A model generated the notes under the pieces. It did no database searches. It was not told the origin of the DNA and worked only from the letters and a program-made list of their open reading frames with translations. DNA of 64,000 nt from Bradyrhizobium oligotrophicum S58 (GTDB lineage: Bacteria; Pseudomonadota; Alphaproteobacteria; Rhizobiales; Xanthobacteraceae), in contig NC_020453.1 in NCBI RefSeq assembly GCF_000344805.1, positions 4,559,001 to 4,623,000 on the forward strand, read 5' to 3'. Positions 36,992 to 48,176 of this stretch are shown here, piece after piece. The stretch's first letter is position 1. The number at the start of each line of letters is the position of its first letter. The position numbers and the translations under genes are program-made.

Positions 36992-37050
36992 GAGTTCCAT
37001 GGAACCTGATGGAACTCAAAGTTCCGCAAAAGGAACCCGGAAAAGGTTCC
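36992..37050. repeat. Cluster of GTTCC/GGAAC palindromes
   Basis: Within 59 bp: perfect 12-bp palindrome GTTCCATGGAAC (36994-37005), GAGTTCCA/TGGAACTC (36992-37017), GGAACTCAAAGTTCC (37011-37025), GTTCCGCAAAAGGAAC (37021-37035 region) and GGAACCCGGAAAAGGTTCC (37032-37050). Half-site spacing differs from the LexA box. It may be an operator array or overlapping RNA hairpins. Confidence 0.6.
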
Positions 37051-37249
37051 CGAAATCACGGAAAAGTAATTAACTTTCATCAACTTAGCACGCCTCACTT
37101 CCTCCTCGCCTGTGGCTTTTGGGAGACGGTATCCAGGGTTGAATCGCGTATATTTGCGGACGGATTGGGGCCGCGAGCGTGGTCGCACCAACTCACAAAA
37201 GTGCGTCTCCGGGGACCATTTTGGAGACGCCCAAAGCGGGAGACTTGGG

Positions 37250-38002
37250 ATGAAAAGAATTTTTCTTGGAGCTGTCAGCTTGATGGTTTTGGGGGCGCTG
37301 ACGCCGGCGGGAGCCGCCGATCTCGCCGCCCGCCCGTACACGAAGGCCCCGGTGATGGCGCCGACGCCGCTCCCGACCTGGACCGGCTTCTATCTCGGTC
37401 TCCAGGGCGGCGGCGGCTGGGGCCGCAGCGATGAGACCTTCTTCGGTGCGCCGAACACGGCGATCTTCGCCGGCACGCAGAAGTACGACATCACCGGCGG
37501 CTTCATCGGCGGCGTGGCCGGCTACAACTGGCAGGTCGACAACATCGTGTTCGGCCTCGAGGGCGACTACCATTGGGCCGACATCCACGGCCGCTCGTCC
37601 GAGATCAATCTCGGCGCGGGTGACAGCTACTTCACCAAGCTGCGCGGCTTCGGCGACATCAAGGGTCGGCTCGGTTGGGCGACCGGTCCGGCGCTGTTCT
37701 TCGTCAGCGGCGGTGCCGCTGTCGGTGACCTGCAGCACCGCTATGATCCCGGCCTGCGCGGCGCAGCGTTCGGTGCATCACAGAGCGACTGGCGCTGGGG
37801 TTGGACGATCGGTGCCGGCGCCGAATACATGTTCGCCCAGAACTGGTCGGCCAAGGTCGAGTACAACTATCTCGATTTCGGCAAGAGCACGCTGCAGTAC
37901 ACCCCGGTGGCGGGCGACCGCTCGGAGTGGAAGGACACCGTTCACACCGTCAAGGCCGGCATCTCCTACCACTTCGGTGGTCCGGGCGTGTCGCGCTACT
38001 GA
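37250..38002 (+). CDS. Omp31-like outer-membrane beta-barrel protein 1
   Basis: 250 residues. Signal peptide MKRIFLGAVSLMVLGALTPAGA cleaved before [12 protein letters not shown], then WTGFYLGLQGGGGWG and eight or so amphipathic strands ending in YHFGGPGVSRY with a C-terminal aromatic, typical of the Omp25/31 family. No Cys in the first loop, unlike the next three genes. ATG chosen for the signal peptide. First of five tandem paralogues; followed by its own terminator. Confidence 0.9.
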   Translation: MKRIFLGAVSLMVLGALTPAGAADLAARPYTKAPVMAPTPLPTWTGFYLGLQGGGGWGRSDETFFGAPNTAIFAGTQKYDITGGFIGGVAGYNWQVDNIVFGLEGDYHWADIHGRSSEINLGAGDSYFTKLRGFGDIKGRLGWATGPALFFVSGGAAVGDLQHRYDPGLRGAAFGASQSDWRWGWTIGAGAEYMFAQNWSAKVEYNYLDFGKSTLQYTPVAGDRSEWKDTVHTVKAGISYHFGGPGVSRY

Positions 38003-38027
38003 TTGCACGCAGACCGCGAATATGTCG

Positions 38028-38056
38028 AAAGGCCGGCCTCGCGCCGGCCTTTTTTT
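38028..38056 (+). terminator. Terminator after Omp31-like gene 1
   Basis: Ten-bp stem AAAGGCCGGC/GCCGGCCTTT with a 5-nt loop and a seven-T run, 26 bp after the stop codon. Confidence 0.9.
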
Positions 38057-38197
38057 GTGTGCCAGAACGGGCACTTGCTAGGCCGATGTGTCCTTTGGGT
38101 GACGGCTTTTTACGGCGGGAGGGGCTATCAAGGTCCGGCGGGTGTGGGCGTTGGTGAGAGCGTGCGTGCGGGCGTCGGACTAGGTTTGGGGACTGCG

Positions 38198-38953
38198 ATG
38201 AGAAGTCTGTTGCTGGGGGCGACAACTTCGCTGGCGCTGGGGTTTGCGCCGGCGATCGCAGCCGATTTGCCCGCGCGCACCTTCACCAAGGCGCCTGCGA
38301 TGATCGCGACGATCTATGATTGGAGCGGATTCTATCTCGGCCTGAATGCGGGCGGCGGCTCGGCCCGCACCTGCTGGACCAACAACGTCTCCCTTGCCGG
38401 CGTCCCCGCGACCAATGCCGAAGGCTGCCATGATGCAGCCGGCGCGCTCGCCGGCGGCCAGATCGGCTACCGCTGGCAGGCGGGCAGCTGGGTGTTCGGC
38501 GTCGAAGGCCAGGGCAATTGGGCCAATCTCAAGGGCAGCAACACCAGCCAGCTCGCGCCGGCCGTGACCAACCAGACCAAGGTCAATGGCGTTGGCCTGC
38601 TCACGGGCCAGATCGGCTATGCCTGGAACAACGTGCTCTGGTACGTCAAAGGCGGCGCGGCGGTCGCAAGCGAAAAGTACAACGGAATTGCGACGGCCAC
38701 CGGCACGGCGTTCGACCAGGCGAGTGCGACGCGCTGGGGCGCTACGGTCGGCACCGGCGTGGAGGTCGGCTTCGCCAAGAACTGGTCGGTCGGCGCCGAG
38801 TACGAGCATATCTTCATGGGCAACAAGGCCCTGAACTTCTCCGGCCTGCCGGCGGGCGCCGCGACCCGGACCGACACAGTCGGCCAGGACGTCGACATGG
38901 CCACCGTCCGTGTCAACTATCGCTGGGGCGGCCCCGTCGTCTCCAAGCACTGA
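38198..38953 (+). CDS. Omp31-like outer-membrane beta-barrel protein 2
   Basis: 251 residues. Signal peptide MRSLLLGATTSLALGFAPAIA, mature start ADLPARTFTKAP, then YDWSGFYLGLNAGGGSA. The first surface loop carries a Cys pair (TCWTNN ... AEGCHDA) shared with the next two genes. Strand pattern continues to VNYRWGGPVVSKH. No clear terminator seen after it. Confidence 0.9.
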   Translation: MRSLLLGATTSLALGFAPAIAADLPARTFTKAPAMIATIYDWSGFYLGLNAGGGSARTCWTNNVSLAGVPATNAEGCHDAAGALAGGQIGYRWQAGSWVFGVEGQGNWANLKGSNTSQLAPAVTNQTKVNGVGLLTGQIGYAWNNVLWYVKGGAAVASEKYNGIATATGTAFDQASATRWGATVGTGVEVGFAKNWSVGAEYEHIFMGNKALNFSGLPAGAATRTDTVGQDVDMATVRVNYRWGGPVVSKH

Positions 38954-39264
38954 GGCGGCACTCGCCGGTTTATCGCCCCTCGCTTCGGACGAAGGCGCTG
39001 CGCGTGTCCGGAGGCCCCGGCCGATCGACCGTGGCGAGAGCTGATCAGCTTCAAACACCAAGGCTGCATCGTGCCCCGCCGCTGTCATGCGGGCCGCCGC
39101 CTCATTTACCTCCGCTTAAGCACGATCGGCACATCCCGCGCTGCGCTGGGCTGTGGTCACAGTTTTTAGAAATCAGTCTTTCCTACAACCAGAGCAGGCC
39201 ACACGCGTGGGCCCGGATCGGAGGGATCCGGCGAGGGAAGACTTTGGGATTGGGGAGACGAGAG

Positions 39265-40050
39265 ATGCAGAAGACAACTCTGATCGTGAGCGCGGGCGCC
39301 GCATTGCTCGGCCTGGCACCGGCATCGGCCGCCGACTTTGCGACGCGGCCCTATGGCAAGGCACCGCCGCCTGCCTATGTCACGCCGCTGCCGAGCTGGG
39401 CCGGGTTCTATCTCGGCGCCAATGGCGGCGCCGACTGGAGCCACAATTGCTGGACCCTGAATCGGTTCGGCGCCGCGGCGGTCGCGCCGACGCAGAGCGA
39501 AGGCTGCCATAACGCCACCAGCGGCCTCATCGGTGGTCAGGTCGGCTATCGCTGGCAGGCCGCGAGCTGGGTGTTCGGCCTCGAAGCCCAGGGCAATTGG
39601 ACCGATCTGAAATCCTCCAATGCGAGCACCGCGGCGCTGACAACCGGCATCACCAACACCACCAAGACCGACGCCATTGGCCTGTTCACCGGCCAGGCCG
39701 GCTACGCCTGGGGCAACGTGCTCTGGTACGTGAAGGGCGGCGCCGCGGTCACGCACAACAAATACACCGGAACCGCCAACGCAGCAGCGCCCTTCCCTGT
39801 CGGCACGCAGCTGGATTCGGCGAGCGAAACCCGTTGGGGCGGCACCGTGGGTACCGGCGTCGAGTTCGGCTTCGCACCGAACTGGTCGGTCGCGGTCGAG
39901 TACGATCACCTGTTCATGGGATCGCGCGACATCAGCTTCCCGGCGACCGCGACCGTCAATTCACGCGTCGACACCATCAAGCAGGACATCGACATGGCGA
40001 CGGTCCGGGTGAACTACCGATTCGGCGCCCCCATGGCGACGCGCTACTGA
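39265..40050 (+). CDS. Omp31-like outer-membrane beta-barrel protein 3
   Basis: 261 residues. Signal peptide MQKTTLIVSAGAALLGLAPASA, then ADFATRPYGKAP and PSWAGFYLGANGG. Cys pair in NCWTLN ... SEGCHNA, and the block ASWVFGLEAQGNWTDLKSSN nearly repeats that of gene 2 and 4. Ends VNYRFGAPMATRY. ATG follows GGGGAGACGAGAG. Confidence 0.9.
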   Translation: MQKTTLIVSAGAALLGLAPASAADFATRPYGKAPPPAYVTPLPSWAGFYLGANGGADWSHNCWTLNRFGAAAVAPTQSEGCHNATSGLIGGQVGYRWQAASWVFGLEAQGNWTDLKSSNASTAALTTGITNTTKTDAIGLFTGQAGYAWGNVLWYVKGGAAVTHNKYTGTANAAAPFPVGTQLDSASETRWGGTVGTGVEFGFAPNWSVAVEYDHLFMGSRDISFPATATVNSRVDTIKQDIDMATVRVNYRFGAPMATRY

Positions 40051-40079
40051 AGCAAAGGCAGCTCTCCGGAGCCTACCGC

Positions 40080-40107
40080 AAAGGCCGGCGCCCGCGCCGG
40101 CCTTTTT
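40080..40107 (+). terminator. Terminator after Omp31-like gene 3
   Basis: Stem AAGGCCGGCG/CGCCGGCCTT with CCCG loop and five T. Confidence 0.88.
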
Positions 40108-40264
40108 CGTGTCCGCAGCTCGGCACCGACGCGGCTATTTTATGTTAAATATTTGATATATAACGCTTTTTTGCCAATGTGGCGCGTGCGTTACAGCATC
40201 TCCGGGATGCCGCGTGTATGAACATTTCCATCGCTTGTCATTCCAACTCCCGGGGGAGAATTTG

Positions 40265-40993
40265 ATGAAGAAGTTGCTTGTGATCACGACGGCCCTCGTC
40301 GGCATCGCAGCCGCCACATCCGCGTCGGCAGCCGACATGGCAGCGCGGCCTTACACCAAGGCGCCGCCGATGATTGCCACGATCAACGACTGGAGTGGCT
40401 TCTACCTCGGTATCAACGGCGGCTATGGATCGAGCCGCAACTGCTGGACGCTCGCGGACGGCCGCGCCGAAGGTTGCCACAACGCAACCGGCGGCACCGT
40501 CGGCGGACAGTTCGGCTATCGCTGGCAGATGAATTCGGTCGTGTTCGGCCTGGAGGCGCAGGGCAACTGGGCCGATCTGACCGGCAACAATATTACGCCC
40601 CTTTTCGCGCCGGATAGGAATCGCAGCAAGATCACCGCCTTTGGCCTATTCACCGGCCAGATCGGCTATTCCTTCGACAACGTCCTGCTCTACGCCAAGG
40701 GCGGCGCGGCCGTCACCGACACCAAGTACGAGATCTTTTCCGGCGTGATCAACACCGTGCTGGCCACCACGACCGTGCACAAGTGGGGCGCATCCGTCGG
40801 CGCTGGGGTCGAATACGCCTTTGCGCCGAACTGGTCGGTGGGCTTCGAATACGACCACCTGTTCATGGGCAACACGAACGTCCCGTTCCGCGGCGCCGTA
40901 TTCGCCCAGACCGACAATATCAAGCAGGACGTCGACCTGTTCACCGCCCGCCTGAACTATCGTTTCGGTGGCCCGGTCATCGCCAAATACTGA
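40265..40993 (+). CDS. Omp31-like outer-membrane beta-barrel protein 4
   Basis: 242 residues. Signal peptide MKKLLVITTALVGIAAATSASA, then [14 protein letters not shown] and NDWSGFYLGINGGYG. Shorter first loop with the Cys pair NCWTLADGRAEGCHNA. Ends LNYRFGGPVIAKY. CGGGGGAGAA ribosome-binding site directly upstream. The AT-rich stretch at 40138-40165 (TATTTTATGTTAAATATTTG) is a good promoter candidate. Confidence 0.9.
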   Translation: MKKLLVITTALVGIAAATSASAADMAARPYTKAPPMIATINDWSGFYLGINGGYGSSRNCWTLADGRAEGCHNATGGTVGGQFGYRWQMNSVVFGLEAQGNWADLTGNNITPLFAPDRNRSKITAFGLFTGQIGYSFDNVLLYAKGGAAVTDTKYEIFSGVINTVLATTTVHKWGASVGAGVEYAFAPNWSVGFEYDHLFMGNTNVPFRGAVFAQTDNIKQDVDLFTARLNYRFGGPVIAKY

Positions 40994-41016
40994 CCAGTTC
41001 CACAACCCGAACATTC

Positions 41017-41043
41017 AAAGGCCGGCGCAAGCCGGCCTTTTTT
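41017..41043 (+). terminator. Terminator after Omp31-like gene 4
   Basis: Perfect ten-bp stem AAAGGCCGGC/GCCGGCCTTT with a GCAA tetraloop, six T at the end. Confidence 0.92.
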
Positions 41044-41282
41044 GTTGCGCTGCGGACACTGTTGGCTTTGCGTGACAGGCGGAACCCAAGCATTTGAGCG
41101 ACAAAGGCTTTCTGCCGTTGCCCGTAGATCCCCGGTTTCGTCGCGGGTGTGGCTTTGAGGTGACGGCAATCTGCGCGGAACCGGGCTATAGGGGGACCGT
41201 CAACTTGAACGGGTGAGTCTGTTTCGTGCGTAAGAACTTCGGTGCGACGCGGACTGCTAGGACTAAACTGGAGAGAAGAAGA

Positions 41283-41918
41283 ATGAAGAAGATCCTGCTT
41301 GCGACCGTGGCCCTGGCCGCCTTGGCCGCTCCCGCTGCCGCTGCCGATCTTGCTGCGCGTCCCTACACCAAGGCGCCGGTTGCCGCGCCGCTCCCGACCT
41401 GGGCCGGTTTCTACATCGGCGCCATGGGCGGTTATGCCACGGTTGAAGACAACGGTCCGGACGGCGGCCTCGCCGGCGGCACCATCGGCTACAACTGGCA
41501 GCAGGGCGCTCTCGTGTTCGGTCTCGAGGCGGACGCCGCCTGGGCGAGCATCAAGAGCGGCGAAGGCGTGATCCCGGGCTTCCTGGGCACCTTCAACACC
41601 AAGATTCAGGACACCGGCAGCGTTCGTGGCCGCATCGGCTACGCCTTCGGTCCGACCCTGATGTACGCCACCGGTGGTTACGCCTGGGCTGAGAACAAGC
41701 TGACCAACACGTTCCTCGGCGCCTCGGTTTCCGACACCAAGTTCCACAGCGGCTGGACCGTTGGTGCTGGCCTCGAATACATGTTCGCGCCGCAGTGGTC
41801 GCTGAAGGGTGAATACCTGTACAAGAGCCTCGGCAGCGAGAACTACTTCGTGAACAACATCGCCTCGGGCACCCTGAACCTGCACTCGGTTCAGGTCGGC
41901 GTGAACTACCACTTCTAA
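41283..41918 (+). CDS. Omp31-like outer-membrane beta-barrel protein 5
   Basis: 211 residues, the shortest of the five. Signal peptide [20 protein letters not shown], then [16 protein letters not shown] and [14 protein letters not shown], no Cys loop. Middle strands [20 protein letters not shown]; ends [21 protein letters not shown] ribosome-binding site lies just upstream. Codon use (many GGT/GTT) looks a little less GC-biased than its neighbours, which may mean high expression. Confidence 0.92.
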   Translation: MKKILLATVALAALAAPAAAADLAARPYTKAPVAAPLPTWAGFYIGAMGGYATVEDNGPDGGLAGGTIGYNWQQGALVFGLEADAAWASIKSGEGVIPGFLGTFNTKIQDTGSVRGRIGYAFGPTLMYATGGYAWAENKLTNTFLGASVSDTKFHSGWTVGAGLEYMFAPQWSLKGEYLYKSLGSENYFVNNIASGTLNLHSVQVGVNYHF

Positions 41919-41945
41919 GATCGACGCCTCCGGGCCAACGCACAC

Positions 41946-41980
41946 AGCCTCCGCTCTGCCAGAGCGGAGGCTTTTTCTTT
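41946..41980 (+). terminator. Terminator after Omp31-like gene 5
   Basis: Twelve-bp stem AGCCTCCGCTCT/AGAGCGGAGGCT with a 3-nt loop and five T. Confidence 0.92.
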
Positions 41981-42088
41981 GCGGAATCAAGCAGGCTGCA
42001 TCGCGGAACCAGTCGCCCTCCTGCCATTCGCTGCCATTCCCCGAACGCATTGTTGATGATTCGCTGACGGCACTGGAAATCCGCGCCC

Positions 42089-42103
42089 GTTCTTCCTACG
42101 TTC
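42089..42103. promoter_or_regulatory. LexA (SOS) box for uvrA
   Basis: GTTCTTCCTACGTTC exactly fits GTTC-N7-GTTC and lies 94 bp upstream of the uvrA start, the expected place for SOS control. Confidence 0.88.
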
Positions 42104-42196
42104 CGACGATACCTTTCCCCTCTGGCGTCCGATGGCCGGCTTCCGGCAGAACGCGCCTGTAACGATGGCGTGATGCCGCGCCGTGGGACGATCGTC

Positions 42197-45190
<2,994 letters not shown>

Positions 45191-45194
45191 CATT

Positions 45195-45278
45195 GTAGCC
45201 CGGATGAGCGCAGCGATATCCGGGTTCACCACCAACTTTGGCGACGATCCCGGATATCGCTGCGCTCATCCGGGCTAC
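45195..45278. repeat. Dispersed inverted repeat (copy A) after uvrA
   Basis: GTAGCCCGGATGAGCGCAGC, then GATATCCGGG, on the left; its reverse complement on the right, with a 25-bp middle. The same family occurs at 48085-48167. It may double as the uvrA terminator. Confidence 0.8.
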
Positions 45279-45442
45279 GCGGCTCTTTCGTTCGTAATTC
45301 TCGAGCGACAAACAACACGGACAGCTCGCCGGTTCCGCGGCTCACGCCAGGAACTGTGCGACACAACGCACCGCTCACTTGTCCGCGAGCCGGTGATCCG
45401 CCGAGCCACTGCTGCAGACGTGGCGTGCATTCAAGACATGGC

Positions 45443-45473
45443 AAACCCGCCGCTCGGGTGCGAGCGACGGGTT
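45443..45473 (-). terminator. Terminator-like hairpin of the small exported-protein gene
   Basis: Read on the minus strand: AAACCCGTCGCTCG, loop CACC, CGAGCGGCGGGTTT. The T run is short (three). It lies about 30 bp after the stop codon of the gene at 45505-45807. Confidence 0.7.
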
Positions 45474-45504
45474 TGATCGACTCACGCGATCCGCGTGACG
45501 GCAA

Positions 45505-45807
45505 TTACCACTGCCGATAGACGCCGGTCAGCGTACCGTTATTGTTGCCCTGCGGGCCGACATCGCCTTGGGTCGAGCTCGGGGTGGGATGATTGGTGCC
45601 GTTGTAGCCGCGGCCCCAGGTCACCGGGCCCGGCCTGTACATCGGCGACGGCGCGGCGTCATAGACAGGCTCGGAATCGTAAGCCTGCGCCGGCGGCACC
45701 CAGGCCATCGAGTCGCCATAGCGGGCATAGCCCTGCGCGGATGCGGCGGCGGTGCCGAGCACCAGCGTTGCGGCAGTCAGCGCTGCCATCTTGATCGTGC
45801 GTTGCAT
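45505..45807 (-). CDS. Small exported protein, function unknown
   Basis: 100 residues. Signal peptide MQRTIKMAALTAATLVLGTAAASA, mature part of about 75 residues rich in Tyr, Pro, Gly and Asn (QGYARYGDSMAWVPPAQAYD; PTPSSTQGDVGPQGNNNG). No Cys. The ATG follows AAGGAGACTCCC on the coding strand. It looks like a disordered periplasmic or surface protein; no known family. Confidence 0.78.
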   Translation of the reverse strand: MQRTIKMAALTAATLVLGTAAASAQGYARYGDSMAWVPPAQAYDSEPVYDAAPSPMYRPGPVTWGRGYNGTNHPTPSSTQGDVGPQGNNNGTLTGVYRQW

Positions 45808-45986
45808 GGGAGTCTCCTTGCTTCTGTGCGGGGTCAACCACCGCACTGCGGCAACCGTTCCTGCAACGCACGCTCACAATTGCCGTGATGAAATGTTGAT
45901 CGGCGCATTCCGAAAGCCCCTTGCAGACCCGCTGAAGGCGGGCCTGCAAGTCCAGCTCGGATGAGAAAACGATCCGGCTCAGGAGC

Positions 45987-46973
45987 TCACGCCGCGACCG
46001 CGCGCGGCCGGGCTACGCCGGTCTTGGTGACGCCGGGCAGCGGCGGCGCCTTCGTGCCGGTGGCGTGCGGGAAATACTGCAGCTGCATCGAATGCATGTA
46101 GCCGGCCTCGGCGGTCCAGGAGTCGTTCGCCTCCGCGATCGGCGCAACGGTGAACAGGTCCGGATTGCTCGGCACGATCGACGTATAGGTCGGGATCGTC
46201 GCGCTGAGGAGCTCGAGCGGCAGATAGATCGAATAGTAGTTGGTGTCCTTCAGGACCGGACCCGGCGGCGAATAGGTGCCGAGAATCCCGGTCAGATTGG
46301 CCCAGCCCATCGGCACGATGTCGTTGCCGTTGACGGCCGCGTAATAGGTGAAATTCTTCGCGAACGCCGTCGCGAACCCGGCGGTCCACATCGTCGGAGC
46401 GGCGAAGGTGTGCGGCCACAGCGTGAACTTCAACGACGCGTTCAGCTTCGGCAGCTGGTCCTGCAGCCACGCCGTCGCCACCACGGCGAGCGCGCCGCCG
46501 AGGCTGTGACCGGTCACCATGAGCTGCAGATTCTGCTTGGCCGCCAGGCCGCGCAGATAGTCGAGCAATGACAGATCGGTCTTGGGATCGGTGAGCGCGA
46601 TGACCAGCGCCAGCGCATCGTTGATCCCTGCGCTGATCTGCTGCGGCGCGCCGGCCTGCTGCGGATAGAGCCACGGCACGAGGAAGACCGCGTCGGCATC
46701 TGCGAGCACGTTCTCGAACGCGCCGGCGACCGAGCCGTCGACATCGGTGCCGCGGAAGGCCAGCGCGTAGCTGCCGTCGCTGCCTTGCGCGACATAGGCC
46801 AGAACGCCGTTGTTGACCGCAGGGCCCCAGGCCAGCGACCACGGACCGTTCGCCGCGCCTGACGGAACCGACTTGAGCAACGTGATGAAGTCACCGGGCT
46901 GGACCGTATCCAGCGCGTCATCGATATAGGCGAAGTACGACAAATACGCAGCAGCAACCTTGTTGAGGGCCAT
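45987..46973 (-). CDS. Lipase class 3-family hydrolase
   Basis: 328 residues. Alpha/beta hydrolase with nucleophile elbow LMVTGHSLGGALAVV (Ser), preceded by YALAFRGTDVDGS, typical of lipase class 3. The later DIVP and a C-terminal His (MHSMQ) could complete the triad. No signal peptide, so cytoplasmic or exported by another route. Start at 46973 (MALNKVAAAYL) with an AGAGAG site upstream; a longer frame from 47072 adds 33 residues without clear homology. Substrate unknown. Confidence 0.83.
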   Translation of the reverse strand: MALNKVAAAYLSYFAYIDDALDTVQPGDFITLLKSVPSGAANGPWSLAWGPAVNNGVLAYVAQGSDGSYALAFRGTDVDGSVAGAFENVLADADAVFLVPWLYPQQAGAPQQISAGINDALALVIALTDPKTDLSLLDYLRGLAAKQNLQLMVTGHSLGGALAVVATAWLQDQLPKLNASLKFTLWPHTFAAPTMWTAGFATAFAKNFTYYAAVNGNDIVPMGWANLTGILGTYSPPGPVLKDTNYYSIYLPLELLSATIPTYTSIVPSNPDLFTVAPIAEANDSWTAEAGYMHSMQLQYFPHATGTKAPPLPGVTKTGVARPRAVAA

Positions 46974-47248
46974 CTGAAAATCTCTCTGGGTCTGGTGATT
47001 GAAAAAAATGTCATCAAATTCTGCGCGGATGGAATCGATGATCCGCCAGAGCCGCATCATAACGGTTGGCACCTCGGATGCACATCACAACATGTTCAAC
47101 CTGAGATCATCGAACCCGCCGCGGGCCTGCGTCACTCATAGGTCGCGGCTCATTGCGTCATGACCATCTCGTTGCTATGGCGCAAGGCTACGCGCCGACA
47201 CTCACCGGCTACGATCTTCACTCATCCCGCCGAGCCACACGCGATCCG

Positions 47249-47893
47249 ATGCCCTACTCCCTCGTCATCTTCGACCTCGACGGCACGCTCGCCGACAGCT
47301 TCCCGTGGTTTCGCGTCCACGTGAATACGGTCGCCCAGCGCTTCGGCTTTCGCCAGGTGAAGGACGAGGACATCGATGGGCTGCGCCACGCCTCGACCCG
47401 CGAGATCCTTGATTTTCTCAAGGTGCCGCGCTGGAAGCTGCCGTTCATCGCGCGCCACGCGCGCCAACTGAAGACGGCGCATGCAGCGAACATCCCGCTG
47501 TTTGCCGGCGTCGACATCATGCTCGACACGCTTGCCGCCAACGGCACCAGGCTCGCATTGGTCTCGTCCGACAGCGAGGCCAATGCACGCCAGAAGCTCG
47601 GATCGCGCGCCGGCCTGTTCGCCGATTTCGACTGCTCGGCCTCGGTGTTCGGCAAGGCGCGGAAGTTTCGCCGCGTGCTGAAGCGGCTGCGCGTCGACCC
47701 GGCCGAGGTCATTGCGATCGGCGACGAGACCCGCGACATCGAGGCCGCGCGCGCCGCCGGCATCGCCTTCGGTGCGGTGACATGGGGCTATGCCGCGGAG
47801 CGCGCGCTGCGCGAGCACCGGCCTGAGATGCTGTTCACGCGGATGGAGGAGATTGCGGAGCGGTTGGTGGTGCCCGCGGGTCGAAATCCGTAG
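47249..47893 (+). CDS. HAD-superfamily hydrolase (phosphoglycolate phosphatase-like)
   Basis: 214 residues. HAD motif I FDLDGTLADSF with nucleophile and acid/base Asp, a small helical cap (~15-80), motif II LALVSSD, motif III Lys in FGKARKFRRVL, motif IV IAIGDETRDIEAARAAG. Close to the Gph/PpaX group; the substrate cannot be told. The ATG at 47249 directly precedes the first motif. Confidence 0.88.
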   Translation: MPYSLVIFDLDGTLADSFPWFRVHVNTVAQRFGFRQVKDEDIDGLRHASTREILDFLKVPRWKLPFIARHARQLKTAHAANIPLFAGVDIMLDTLAANGTRLALVSSDSEANARQKLGSRAGLFADFDCSASVFGKARKFRRVLKRLRVDPAEVIAIGDETRDIEAARAAGIAFGAVTWGYAAERALREHRPEMLFTRMEEIAERLVVPAGRNP

Positions 47894-47950
47894 CCTGCAT
47901 GAGCAGCGACGACATGCAGAGATAATCACGAGCCTCGATACCTCCCCGGC

Positions 47951-48031
47951 GTCATTGCGAGCGCTGCGCCGCAGCGAAGCAATCCAGAGTCTTCGCGCGG
48001 CCCTGGATTGCTTCGCTACGCTCGCAATGAC
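47951..48031. repeat. Dispersed inverted repeat (GTCATTGCGAGCG family)
   Basis: Left GTCATTGCGAGCG and GCGAAGCAATCCAG, right CTGGATTGCTTCGC and CGCTCGCAATGAC, perfect complements around a short centre. Very common intergenic family in Bradyrhizobium. Confidence 0.82.
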
Positions 48032-48084
48032 GGCGTCTGCAGATGCAACTCCATTCTCGCTACCTGCTTCACCGCCGCAGCCAC

Positions 48085-48167
48085 GTAGCCCGGATGAGCG
48101 CAGCGACATCCGGGGTATCGCTGACGTCGGAGGAGAACCCGGATGTCGCTGCGTTCATCCAGGCTAC
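48085..48167. repeat. Dispersed inverted repeat (copy B)
   Basis: Same family as 45195-45278: GTAGCCCGGATGAGCGCAGC at the left and GATGTCGCTGCGTTCATCC with AGGCTAC at the right. The right arm has drifted at two positions. Confidence 0.8.
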
Positions 48168-48176
48168 ACTCTCCAA

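Larger units (their letters stand above)
36790..37249. other. Regulatory gap between ssb and the first Omp31-like gene
   Basis: 460 bp with a LexA box (36950-36964) and, to its right, a dense run of GGAAC/GTTCC inverted repeats (36992-37050). No gene is visible. It should contain the divergent promoters of ssb and of the outer-membrane protein gene at 37250. Confidence 0.6.
45191..45504. other. Gap after uvrA
   Basis: Holds the inverted repeat at 45195-45278, unremarkable sequence, and the terminator hairpin of the small minus-strand gene at 45443-45473. No gene seen. Confidence 0.6.

Noticed and set aside
37134..37146. ATATTTGCGGAC near the first porin as a third copy of the 42-bp element
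   Set aside because: Only about 12 bp match and the rest of the element is absent; chance is likely.
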